Positions 31,986-38,706 of a stretch of 64,000 bases of DNA are shown piece by piece. The notes beneath the pieces are model-generated. The model made no database searches. It saw only the letters and a program-made list of their open reading frames with translations, and had not been told where the DNA came from. Origin of the DNA: Treponema bryantii NK4A124 (lineage in GTDB: Bacteria; Spirochaetota; Spirochaetia; Treponematales; Treponemataceae); contig NZ_ATWV01000005.1 in NCBI RefSeq assembly GCF_000421345.1, forward strand, positions 124,001 to 188,000. Reading direction: 5' to 3'. The translations under genes were made by a program, and so were the position numbers. Numbering within the stretch: position 1 is the stretch's first letter; each line of letters opens with the position of its first letter.

Positions 31986-32899
31986 TTGCCAGACCTCCGG
32001 AAAGAGCGGGGCAGGTGGGCCGGAAATGCAATTGCAAAAAGAATTACTGCCTGAATCAAGCTGCTTATATCAAATCCAAAATTATGAAAAAGTGCATAGC
32101 GGTTTGCGTAGGTTGTCATAAAGCCCATGAGGCCTGCTGCAGGAATTAAGGCCAGTGGATTTGCTCCTGCAATAAGAGCCGAGCTTAGGGCGTTCCAGCC
32201 CATGCCGGCGTAAAAGCCCTGATGGCAGGTAAAATAGGTGCCAAGGATTGCGACTGCCCCGGTAAGGCCGTGCAGGGCGCCGGAAAGCAGGGCGGAGGAT
32301 AAAGTAAGTTTTTTACACTCAAAGCCTGCAAAGCGGGAGAATTCCGGCGATGTTCCCAGTATGCAAAGCTGTCTTCCCCAGCCTGTGCGGAAAAGCAGTA
32401 ACCATGCTGCGACACAAAGTGCAAGTGCAAATATAAAAGAGGCATTAAGCGGCGAGGGCTCTAAAATAGAAGGCAGCCTTGCTGCTTCCGGGATAAAAGC
32501 TGTGGCAAGAAGGTTGTCGGTCTTGCTTCTGGCAGGTCCGCTTATTAAGCCGTCGATAAATGGAATTATTGCGGCAGAGGCTATAAACGAAGTAAAAAGA
32601 AAATCGGCATTTCTCAGAATCTTTAATACTGCAGAGAGGGCTGCCAGCAGGGCAGAGGAAACTGCGGCTGCCGTTACTGGAAGCTGCAGGGCAAGGGCAG
32701 CGGGGATGCCCGGATTTGCAAGGACTCCTTCATTAGCCAGTGCTGCAAGTATTACAGCACTTACAAAACCGCCAAGGTAAATCTGGCCTTCGCCACCTAA
32801 ATTAAAGTCCCCGGATTTTATTGAAATCAGGGCACCGCTTCCGGCAATCATATAAAGTGAGGAAAGATTTAATGCTGAGCCTAAATAGTAAACGTTCAT
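31982..32899 (-). CDS. BMP-type nucleoside ABC transporter, first permease (YufP-like)
   Basis: 305 residues, about eight transmembrane segments. ISIKSGDFNLGGEGQIYLGGF is the family signature (FNIGxEGQ). GTSPEFSRFAGFECKKLTLSSALLSGALHGLTGA and GWNALSSALIAGANPLALIPAA also match. The family is usually about 350 residues; this one starts close to the signature and lacks the first transmembrane helix or two. The start overlaps the ATPase stop by 4 bp. Confidence 0.82.
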   Translation of the reverse strand: MNVYYLGSALNLSSLYMIAGSGALISIKSGDFNLGGEGQIYLGGFVSAVILAALANEGVLANPGIPAALALQLPVTAAAVSSALLAALSAVLKILRNADFLFTSFIASAAIIPFIDGLISGPARSKTDNLLATAFIPEAARLPSILEPSPLNASFIFALALCVAAWLLLFRTGWGRQLCILGTSPEFSRFAGFECKKLTLSSALLSGALHGLTGAVAILGTYFTCHQGFYAGMGWNALSSALIAGANPLALIPAAGLMGFMTTYANRYALFHNFGFDISSLIQAVILFAIAFPAHLPRSFRRSGK

Positions 32900-34044
32900 T
32901 CTGCCTTTCCTATTATGATTTTTGTTCCCTTTTTTGCAAGCCCTTCAAGTCTTGTATAAAGACGTTCTGTTGCCTCAAGGTCCAGTCCGTGTGTAGGATC
33001 AAAAAGATAAAGCTCTTCCGGATTTTCTGCCAACTCGCGTTCAAGAATAAGACGCTGCAGCATACCGCCGGAAAGACACAAAGCTTTTTCGTGTAGTTTT
33101 ATATTTACATCGGCCTTTTTAAGAAGTGCCTTTGAGTATTCTATGAGGACTGCCTGCTTAAGGCTTGTGTGATAAGCCGTACAAAGCTGAAATATAGTAA
33201 GATTTGGATTCGAGGCGCGGAAGGTTTTATCGGATGGGATATAGCCGATTGAATGGCCTGTCATCTTTGAGTTTGCAACTTTTGTCATCTTCGGGCTTGA
33301 CCCGGAGATCTCCTCCCTGAGCTTCATAACTTCTTCTTCGGTGATATCTTTTTCTTCTATAAAATCCGGGGGTGTAAGCTCTTTTGTAAGTCCGAAAAGC
33401 TTTTGTCTTATATCTTCTTCTGTAATCTGAGCTGCAGGTGTTTTTTCGAGAACACAGCCATCTTTAAGCAATACTACCTGGTCTGATTTTTCAATTGCTT
33501 CCTTAAAGCTGTGGGTAATGATGATTATGATGAGTCCTCTTTCTGCAAGTTCCCTGATTTTCTGAGCATCTAAAAAGGGCGGTTCATCCAGAATCAGCAG
33601 ACATGGACTTTTTAACAGTGCACCGGCAAGCGAAGTATTGAAGGCTTCCTCTTCACTGAGATTTTCTACCAGTTCTGAAAGGTCCCGCCCAGGGAGCCAG
33701 TTTTTCGTGATTTCCGGGATTTCTGCAAGCTTTTTATGGCTGATGCCGATTTTAAGATTATCCCGGATAGAAAGTGAAGGAGCCAGCAGCGGTCGCTGAT
33801 GAACACAGACAATGCCGCTTTTAATTGCATCCTTTGGCTTTCTGATTTTTAGTTTTTTTTCATTAAGATAAATGCTTCCGCTGGTCGGCTCGATATCTCC
33901 GCAAAGTACATGAGCCAGTGTAGACTTGCCCGCACCGTTCTCACCCAGGAGAGAATAAATCTTTCCCTCTTCGAAGTCTAAAGAGACTCCTGTGAGTACG
34001 GTTTTGTATGAATATTGTACGCAGATATCTTTTAATGAAAGCAT
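32896..34044 (-). CDS. BMP-type ABC transporter ATPase, shortened and asymmetric (YufO-like)
   Basis: 382 residues, where the tandem-NBD family is about 500. NBD1 has Walker A GENGAGKST (34-42), Q-loop VCVHQRP and Walker B LLILDEPP, but the signature is degenerate (LSEEEAFNTSLAGALL). NBD2 lacks its first 65 or so residues including Walker A. It resumes at IGYIPSDKTFRASNPNLTIFQL and keeps signature CLSGGMLQRLILERELA and YLFDPTHGLDLEA. The final strand-helix is also missing (ends KKGTKIIIGKAE). A family C repeat (33284-33313) is translated in frame exactly at the junction. The start at 34044 (MLSLKDICV) is chosen because upstream codons are repeat A. It is either a reduced functional ATPase with one composite site or a decaying gene. 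Confidence 0.78.
   Translation of the reverse strand: MLSLKDICVQYSYKTVLTGVSLDFEEGKIYSLLGENGAGKSTLAHVLCGDIEPTSGSIYLNEKKLKIRKPKDAIKSGIVCVHQRPLLAPSLSIRDNLKIGISHKKLAEIPEITKNWLPGRDLSELVENLSEEEAFNTSLAGALLKSPCLLILDEPPFLDAQKIRELAERGLIIIIITHSFKEAIEKSDQVVLLKDGCVLEKTPAAQITEEDIRQKLFGLTKELTPPDFIEEKDITEEEVMKLREEISGSSPKMTKVANSKMTGHSIGYIPSDKTFRASNPNLTIFQLCTAYHTSLKQAVLIEYSKALLKKADVNIKLHEKALCLSGGMLQRLILERELAENPEELYLFDPTHGLDLEATERLYTRLEGLAKKGTKIIIGKAE
33284..33313 (-). repeat. Palindromic repeat family C copy inside the ATPase coding sequence
   Basis: Plus-strand GTCATCTTCGGGCTTGACC then CGGAGATCTCC. It is the same family as 27302-27402. It is translated as EISGSSPKMT between the two ATPase halves. Confidence 0.65.
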
Positions 34045-34055
34045 ACTCTGAAATT

Positions 34056-34094
34056 GTGGTTTCGATACACGCACTTCGTGCGCACTCAACCACC
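34056..34094 (-). repeat. Palindromic repeat family A, copy 5
   Basis: GTGGTTTCGATACACGCAC then TTCGTGCGCACTCAACCACC. It abuts copy 6 directly, forming CCACCGGTGG at the join. Confidence 0.85.
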
Positions 34095-34130
34095 GGTGGT
34101 TGAGTAGGCCGAAGGCCGTATCGAAACCAC
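34095..34130 (+). repeat. Palindromic repeat family A, copy 6
   Basis: GGTGGTTGAGT, inner AGGCC-GAA-GGCC, then GTATCGAAACCAC. The back-to-back pair lies between binding-protein and ATPase genes. Confidence 0.85.
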
Positions 34131-34135
34131 ATTAT

Positions 34136-35140
34136 TTATTTAATTTCAACCTTTCCGGCACGAATGTCGGCAAGTAAGGCTGCCATCTTTGTACGAATAT
34201 CTTCCGGAACTGTCTTAATGTAGTTCGGGTCATCCTGTACAAAGTCAACAAAGCCTTCCTTGATTCCTACCATCTTTGCGCTGCCCCATGGAGTAGAGCC
34301 TTCAATGAACTCTTTTGTTACATTGTAAGACATTTTCTTCTGTTCCATAACGCTGGAAGAAATGATTGTTCCGGGAGCCTTTGCAAAGCCGTTGTCATCA
34401 AACCAGGTAACGTAAATCTTATTGTTTACTGCAGATTTTATTACACCCTGCGAAGCACCGCCGCAAATAGGGAGAATTACATCCACGCCTTTTTTTGCAA
34501 CTGCGTCTGCAATTTCTGCACCCTTTGATGCGTCGTACCAGTTACCTACAATTCTAAAGTCTACAGTAGAAGCGGAGTTTGCAGCCTTTGCACCCTTTTC
34601 GAAATAAGGATAGATAACATTATTCATTACCGGATATTCCTGCGCAGCAATCAAAGCAAGCTTATGGCTCTTAGACATGAAGCCTCCGATATAGCCTGTA
34701 AGGTATGACTGCTCATACTGATTGTAGCAGACTGTATGGATATTTTTGTTTCCTTCTTTTGTTGCATCAAGAAGGATAAACTTCTGATTTGGGAAGGCTT
34801 TGAGAATTGGTTCTACAAGGTCTGGCAGGGAAGGGTTAGATGAGATAATTACATCATATTTTCTTTCTGCACAGAGGGCTGTAATTTTTGGGCCCCATTC
34901 AGCCTGATTTGTACCGGCTTCCATAACAAAAAGGTCGAGCTTGTTTTTCTTATCAAGGCCCTGATTCTTTTCTTCAACAGCGGCTTTTACGCCCTGAACC
35001 AGCATATTGTAAGTAGGACTGTCATCAATGATGCCAGGAACAAATACGGCAATAGAAGTTTTTGGTGCCTTTTTAGCTTTAGCAAATCCCAAAGAAAGGA
35101 TTGCGGCGAAAATAGTTGTAAATAAAAGTATCTTTTTCAT
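34136..35140 (-). CDS. BMP/PnrA-family periplasmic substrate-binding protein
   Basis: 334 residues. Signal peptide MKKILLFTTIFAAILSLGFAKA lacks a lipobox Cys, so it is probably a soluble periplasmic protein, unlike lipoprotein PnrA/TmpC of other treponemes. Family features: SIAVFVPGIIDDSPTYNMLVQGVKAA, KYDVIISSNPSLPDLVEPIL, LTGYIGGFMSKSHKLALIAAQEYPVMN, DVILPICGGASQGVIKSA. It binds nucleosides in characterised members. It is the first gene of the cassette. The start at 35140 has no Shine-Dalgarno; a consensus promoter ends 7 nt upstream, so the mRNA is probably leaderless. A perfect 20-bp palindrome overlaps the promoter. Confidence 0.9.
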   Translation of the reverse strand: MKKILLFTTIFAAILSLGFAKAKKAPKTSIAVFVPGIIDDSPTYNMLVQGVKAAVEEKNQGLDKKNKLDLFVMEAGTNQAEWGPKITALCAERKYDVIISSNPSLPDLVEPILKAFPNQKFILLDATKEGNKNIHTVCYNQYEQSYLTGYIGGFMSKSHKLALIAAQEYPVMNNVIYPYFEKGAKAANSASTVDFRIVGNWYDASKGAEIADAVAKKGVDVILPICGGASQGVIKSAVNNKIYVTWFDDNGFAKAPGTIISSSVMEQKKMSYNVTKEFIEGSTPWGSAKMVGIKEGFVDFVQDDPNYIKTVPEDIRTKMAALLADIRAGKVEIK

Positions 35141-35147
35141 GAGTGAC

Positions 35148-35176
35148 AATATAGTTTTATATAAAACTATTGTCAA
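35148..35176 (-). promoter_or_regulatory. Promoter and 20-bp operator palindrome of the BMP transporter
   Basis: On the minus strand TTGACA (35176-35171), 17 bp, TATATT (35153-35148), 7 nt to the ATG. The perfect palindrome ATAGTTTTATATAAAACTAT (35151-35170) fills the spacer and half the -10. Its ATAGTT/AACTAT ends resemble MarR-family operators, and a MarR gene is adjacent. Confidence 0.7.
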
Positions 35177-35187
35177 GCCGTATAGCT

Positions 35188-35279
35188 AAAAAAAATCCCA
35201 CTGCGTGCCTAAAAAAGCATGTTGCCAACGGGATGATGTTGTCACCATACTTTTTTTTGCACTCCGTGGGATTTTTTTT
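35188..35279. repeat. Conserved-apex hairpin element H, copy 2 (terminator-like)
   Basis: Outer AAAAAAAATCCCAC/GTGGGATTTTTTTT (14 bp), then GTGC/GCAC, AAAAAAG-ATG/CAT-CTTTTTT, and the apex GCCAACGGGATGATGTTGTC (35224-35243). It lies 2 nt after the marR stop, so in the minus direction it can terminate marR. Confidence 0.8.
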
Positions 35280-35281
35280 AC

Positions 35282-35725
35282 TTATCCGTTTTCCTTTCCG
35301 GTAAGGAAATTCTTTTTGATTTTCAACAATGACTGAAAAAAGCTTTCTTTTTCTTCATCTGTAAAGCCGTTGTAGAATGTGGACAGCAATTCTTTTGAAA
35401 GTTGACAGGCGGTATTATTAAACTTTTTTCCCTTTTCTGTCAGATAGATTACTCGGCTTCTTTTGTCGGTGGGATCTGACTCTCCGGTGATGAAGCCGTC
35501 TTTTTCCAGCTTGCGGACCAACACTGTTGTAGTGGACTTATCGCGGTTGATTTTTTCTGCAAGGTCTCCCATGGTCATTTTTTCGTTTACACTAAGTTGA
35601 AAAAGAATATTTCCATGTGATGAGGCAAAATCAGGGAAGCCTCGTTCCTTCAGCTTTTCTGTTATAAAATCTGCAGTAATAGTATGAATATTTGAAAGTA
35701 AGGAAATAGAAGAATTTACGTCCAT
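35282..35725 (-). CDS. MarR-family transcriptional regulator
   Basis: 147 residues, winged helix-turn-helix dimer. Core: FQLSVNEKMTMGDLAEKINRDKSTTTVLVRKLEKDGFITGESDPTDKRSRVIYLTEKGKKF, with the DxR wing (DPTDKRSR). Such repressors sense small aromatic or toxic ligands and often regulate a neighbour. Candidates are the BMP transporter (palindrome at 35151) and the divergent membrane protein. The promoter TTAAAT-17-TAAAAT ends 6 nt before the ATG, suggesting a leaderless mRNA. Confidence 0.93.
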   Translation of the reverse strand: MDVNSSISLLSNIHTITADFITEKLKERGFPDFASSHGNILFQLSVNEKMTMGDLAEKINRDKSTTTVLVRKLEKDGFITGESDPTDKRSRVIYLTEKGKKFNNTACQLSKELLSTFYNGFTDEEKESFFQSLLKIKKNFLTGKENG

Positions 35726-35731
35726 ATCTTG

Positions 35732-35779
35732 ATTTTACCACGAAATCTTCTTGTATTTAACTATAATAATTGTTAAATT
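35732..35779. promoter_or_regulatory. Divergent marR/membrane-protein promoters with an inverted repeat
   Basis: marR (minus): ATTTTA at 35732-35737 is the -10 and ATTTAA at 35755-35760 the -35. Membrane gene (plus): TTGTAT (35751-35756), 17 bp, TAAATT (35774-35779), 6 nt to ATG. ATTTAAC (35755-35761) and GTTAAAT (35772-35778) form an inverted repeat across both, a possible MarR autoregulatory site. Confidence 0.5.
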
Positions 35780-35785
35780 TTAAAT

Positions 35786-36592
35786 ATGTTTGGTTTTATA
35801 TTAAAAAAGAATTTCTGCGATGGCTGGGATAATCTTATTTCAGTTATTATTTCAAACCTTGTTTTCCTTTTTACAGGAATTGGTCTTGTTTTTCTAAATG
35901 CCTTTGCTTCTTCAAATGGTATTCTTGCTCTTCTTTGCATTCTTGTAAGCTGTGTAGTTCTGTCAATACTGGTTTTTGCATTCAGTGATTCTGCAGCGCA
36001 TATTGCAAATTTTGAAGGCATTCATATTCTGGACTTTTTCAAGCAGATTCCGGGTTCTCTTAAAGATGGTGCCTTGTTTGGTCTTATGAACGCGGGTGTA
36101 TTTCTTATTTCAAGTTTTTCTATCCGCTATTACATTGTAGAGTCTGGCAGTTTACTGGGCTTTGCATTAGGCTGTGCAATTTTCTGGGTAGATTTTTTCT
36201 ATCTGCTTGCAATGCAGTGGTTTATTCCAATCCGCGGCCTTATGCATAATAATTTCAAGAAATGCTTTAAGAAGAGCTTTATTATTCTTTTTGATAATAC
36301 CGGCTTTTCTCTTTTGATGGGCCTTTACAATCTGATTCTTCTTGCCCTTTCTGTTGTTTGTATCGGATTCTTTCCTTCAATGTCCGGGCTTCTGATTGCT
36401 AATACAAATGCCCTTCGTGTTCTGCTTTATAAATATGATTATCTGGAAGAGCATCCTGAACTTAAAACAAAAAAAGAGCGCCGCCAGATTCCCTGGGATG
36501 ACCTGCTCATGGAAGACCGTGATATTCTCGGGCCTCGACCAATCCGCAGCTTCCTCTTCCCATGGAAAGACGACCAGCGCCAGGATTTGTAA
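35786..36592 (+). CDS. Multi-pass membrane protein (DUF624-like), unknown function
   Basis: 268 residues with six likely transmembrane segments (from about 18, 45, 92, 122, 173 and 192). The topology and the FILKKNFCDGWDNL start resemble YesL/DUF624 membrane proteins associated with sugar transport operons. The charged cytoplasmic C-terminus ERRQIPWDDLLMEDRDILGP looks like a conserved functional tail. It is divergent from marR and may be under its control. The promoter lies 6 nt before the ATG and there is no Shine-Dalgarno. Confidence 0.7.
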   Translation: MFGFILKKNFCDGWDNLISVIISNLVFLFTGIGLVFLNAFASSNGILALLCILVSCVVLSILVFAFSDSAAHIANFEGIHILDFFKQIPGSLKDGALFGLMNAGVFLISSFSIRYYIVESGSLLGFALGCAIFWVDFFYLLAMQWFIPIRGLMHNNFKKCFKKSFIILFDNTGFSLLMGLYNLILLALSVVCIGFFPSMSGLLIANTNALRVLLYKYDYLEEHPELKTKKERRQIPWDDLLMEDRDILGPRPIRSFLFPWKDDQRQDL

Positions 36593-36613
36593 TGTGTGTT
36601 TAAAATAAAAATA

Positions 36614-36691
36614 CCACACGGATTAGGGAATTGCTAACGCAATTCCTTTTTTTATTTATGATTTTGCGTTAGCAAAATCCAATCCGTGTGG
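36614..36691 (-). repeat. Three-way-junction repeat family D, copy 1
   Basis: Outer stem CCACACGGATT/AATCCGTGTGG closes two hairpins: GGAATTGC-TAAC-GCAATTCC and GATTTTGC-GTTA-GCAAAATC, separated by a T-rich linker. Read on the minus strand it nearly matches the copy at 53283-53357. It lies between convergent genes. Confidence 0.85.
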
Positions 36692-36701
36692 TTTTTGTTA
36701 A

Positions 36702-37169
36702 TTATTCGTTAGCACTAAACAATTGATATGTATTTCCTTCTGAATCTATAAGAACAAATTTTGATTCATCGGTTTCTTCGATAGATGTAATATCAGCAGC
36801 TGTTCGTGGAGAACCAATTATAAATTCTTCATTTGCAAGTCTAAAAGTTGTATCTCTATCAAGTTTAATCTGATTTGTGTGCAAATATAAATCTGTAGAT
36901 CTGCTTGAATAAACACAGAACCATACCTCATAATAATCTTTTGAAAGATCATCAATATAGTCATATTCTCCTGGAGCAACCATGCAATAATCTTTTGATG
37001 CTACATGATTATATCCGTCTGCATCTTTTACATACCAGTCATAGACATGCTGTGTGTAGGTATCGTTATAAAAATATATTGTATATTTTGGTTCTTCTGC
37101 AATAATGATACAGCTTGAAAGCATAATGGTTGTTATGGCTACAAGTAAAATCGGTATAATTTTTTTCAT
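36702..37169 (-). CDS. Small lipoprotein, unknown function (tandem paralogue 1)
   Basis: 155 residues. Lipoprotein signal MKKIIPILLVAITTIMLSSC with Cys20. The mature part is short and beta-rich: YTIYFYNDTYTQHVYDWYVKDADGYN...YIDDLSKDYYEVWFCVYSS. The next upstream gene encodes a paralogue with the same order of features (signal, CIII/CIIV, DW-V-K motif, DL-YY-I-F). No known family recognised. AGGAG is present upstream of the ATG. Confidence 0.7.
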   Translation of the reverse strand: MKKIIPILLVAITTIMLSSCIIIAEEPKYTIYFYNDTYTQHVYDWYVKDADGYNHVASKDYCMVAPGEYDYIDDLSKDYYEVWFCVYSSRSTDLYLHTNQIKLDRDTTFRLANEEFIIGSPRTAADITSIEETDESKFVLIDSEGNTYQLFSANE

Positions 37170-37216
37170 ATAGGTCTCCTGTCTAATTACGGGTAATATT
37201 ATAAAGTACTATGACA

Positions 37217-37747
37217 CTATTTTACAAGTGTAATTTCTGAACCATCGGAACCAAGAAGGTAGAGTTCGGGGGTCAGGCCTGCAGAACGGCATTCTACAGT
37301 GTAAGTAGAATTTCTTTGATAAAGGCAATAAGTAACATCCTGATTAAGGTAAACGCTGTCACTGCTGAAGTAATCATCAGGATTGAGCTGATAATCATCT
37401 TCAAAACTGAAATAAATCTTGTAGTAGCCTTCAGGAAGGTCTGTAATCATGTCTTCTCCACCATCTGGTCTGATGGCGCGATTACTACCAGAGTTTGCAT
37501 AAGTTACAATGTTGTCTTTTTTTACACACCAGTCTGTTACAACAAAATGTGTCATATTTTTGCAGGTGATGTTGTAGGTGTCAACTGTAGGGGTAGAGGT
37601 TGTTGTTGAAACGGCTGTTGTAGATTTCTTTTCAACAATAATTTCATCATCCGGGTGAACGATAATACAGCTTGAAAATAATAAAGAAGCTACTGAAGCT
37701 AAAATCAGTACCTGTGTAGTTATAAGATAAGTGATGGTCTTTTTCAT
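37217..37747 (-). CDS. Small lipoprotein, unknown function (tandem paralogue 2)
   Basis: 176 residues. Signal with lipobox FSSC, Cys27, a Thr/Ser-rich linker (KKSTTAVSTTTSTPTVDT), then ITCKNMTHFVVTDWCVKKDNIVTYANSG...MITDLPEGYYKIYFSFEDD. DWCVKKD and DLPEGYYKIYF align with DWYVKDA and DLSKDYYEVWF of the downstream neighbour, so the pair arose by duplication. GGGAG lies upstream of the ATG. Confidence 0.7.
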   Translation of the reverse strand: MKKTITYLITTQVLILASVASLLFSSCIIVHPDDEIIVEKKSTTAVSTTTSTPTVDTYNITCKNMTHFVVTDWCVKKDNIVTYANSGSNRAIRPDGGEDMITDLPEGYYKIYFSFEDDYQLNPDDYFSSDSVYLNQDVTYCLYQRNSTYTVECRSAGLTPELYLLGSDGSEITLVK

Positions 37748-37800
37748 ATAAATCTCCCATGTTTGAGTTTGTTTACATATATTTAGACACGCGGGAGATA

Positions 37801-37830
37801 AAAAAAGTGCACTTTTCAGTGCACTTTTTT
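37801..37830 (-). terminator. Terminator after the RecA/KaiC-like gene
   Basis: AAAAAAGTGCACT, loop TTTC, AGTGCACTTTTTT: a 13-bp perfect stem with A/T tails, usable in both directions. Confidence 0.85.
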
Positions 37831-37838
37831 TAGTTTTT

Positions 37839-38498
37839 TTATGCTTTACACATCAAAAGGGTTTTTGCATCAAGGTTTACTTTTCCTTCGCCATTTTTTA
37901 GGATGGCAAGTGAAAGAGCCTTGCCTTCCGCTGCAAGGTGAGCAACTGTTGTAAAGTTTTCAAGCTTGTCTGCATCGAGCGTACCTTTGAGGTCTGCAGC
38001 TTCGTTTGTAAAGCTGAACCAGGCTGTCATTTTTTCTGCCTTAATGAAGTCTGCAAAGCATTTTATGTCTGCGGCAGAAGCTTTATTCATATCAAGACCA
38101 TCAACTACAATAGTGCTGATTTTAATGCCGCCGTCTTTCATTGCTTTAAGTGTATTAACAACCTTTGGCAGTGTGAAGGTTTCCTGGTTAAAATTCAAAA
38201 TTGTGCGGTTGCGGACAATTTCTTCATTTACATCATCAAGATTAAGGCTCTTTTTCTTTGCGATTTCTGCAAGAACGCTTGAATACCAGGCAATTACATT
38301 TGATGACTGCTGGTCAAAAGAAACATGAACGAGAGCTTTGTCATTTAGAAGGCTGTCAATTCCGAACTGAACCAGAATAGAAGTCTTTCCAAGTCCTTTT
38401 TTAGCTGTGATAAGTCCCATTTCGCCGTCTTTTAATCCTGCATTTGTTACGTCGAAATATCTCACTGGGCTGTGAGCAATTAAATCTTTTTTATCCAT
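37839..38498 (-). CDS. Small RecA/KaiC-like P-loop ATPase
   Basis: 219 residues, a single RecA-type core. The P-loop ITAKKGLGKTSIL (about 30-42) has Ala in place of the first Gly of GxxxxGKT. Walker B is KISTIVVDGLDMN. GLKDGEMGLIT before the P-loop is the KaiC/RadA-like layout. It lacks the RadA zinc finger and Lon-like domain and the second KaiC domain. The role is unknown; it could be a signalling or DNA-associated ATPase. The start at 38498 has AGGAGG 8 nt upstream. It lies alone between a terminator and paired repeats. Confidence 0.7.
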   Translation of the reverse strand: MDKKDLIAHSPVRYFDVTNAGLKDGEMGLITAKKGLGKTSILVQFGIDSLLNDKALVHVSFDQQSSNVIAWYSSVLAEIAKKKSLNLDDVNEEIVRNRTILNFNQETFTLPKVVNTLKAMKDGGIKISTIVVDGLDMNKASAADIKCFADFIKAEKMTAWFSFTNEAADLKGTLDADKLENFTTVAHLAAEGKALSLAILKNGEGKVNLDAKTLLMCKA

Positions 38499-38600
38499 AG
38501 TTGACCTCCTGAGGTGCAAATATTTTTAAATCAGCTATCTGATTACTTTCTATATTCTAAACTATGAATTAAGATAAAGCAAACATTTAAAATAAAAAAA

Positions 38601-38644
38601 CGGTGGTTGAGTGCTTCGCGAAGCGAAGTGTACCGAAACCACCG
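38601..38644 (+). repeat. Palindromic repeat family A, copy 7
   Basis: CGGTGGTTGAGTGCTTCGCG then AAGCGAAGTGTACCGAAACCACCG. It has a single C for T change in GTATCG and is paired with copy 8. Confidence 0.85.
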
Positions 38645-38658
38645 TTTCATGTATGCTT

Positions 38659-38694
38659 GTGGTTTCGATACGCCCTATGGGCTACTCAACCACC
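38659..38694 (-). repeat. Palindromic repeat family A, copy 8
   Basis: GTGGTTTCGATACGCCCTAT then GGGCTACTCAACCACC, 12 bp after the fusA stop. Confidence 0.85.
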
Positions 38695-38706
38695 GACTTT
38701 TACAAC

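Noticed and set aside
32896-34044. Calling the BMP ATPase a pseudogene outright
   Set aside because: The frame is intact, coupled to both permeases by short overlaps, and one composite ATP site could remain.
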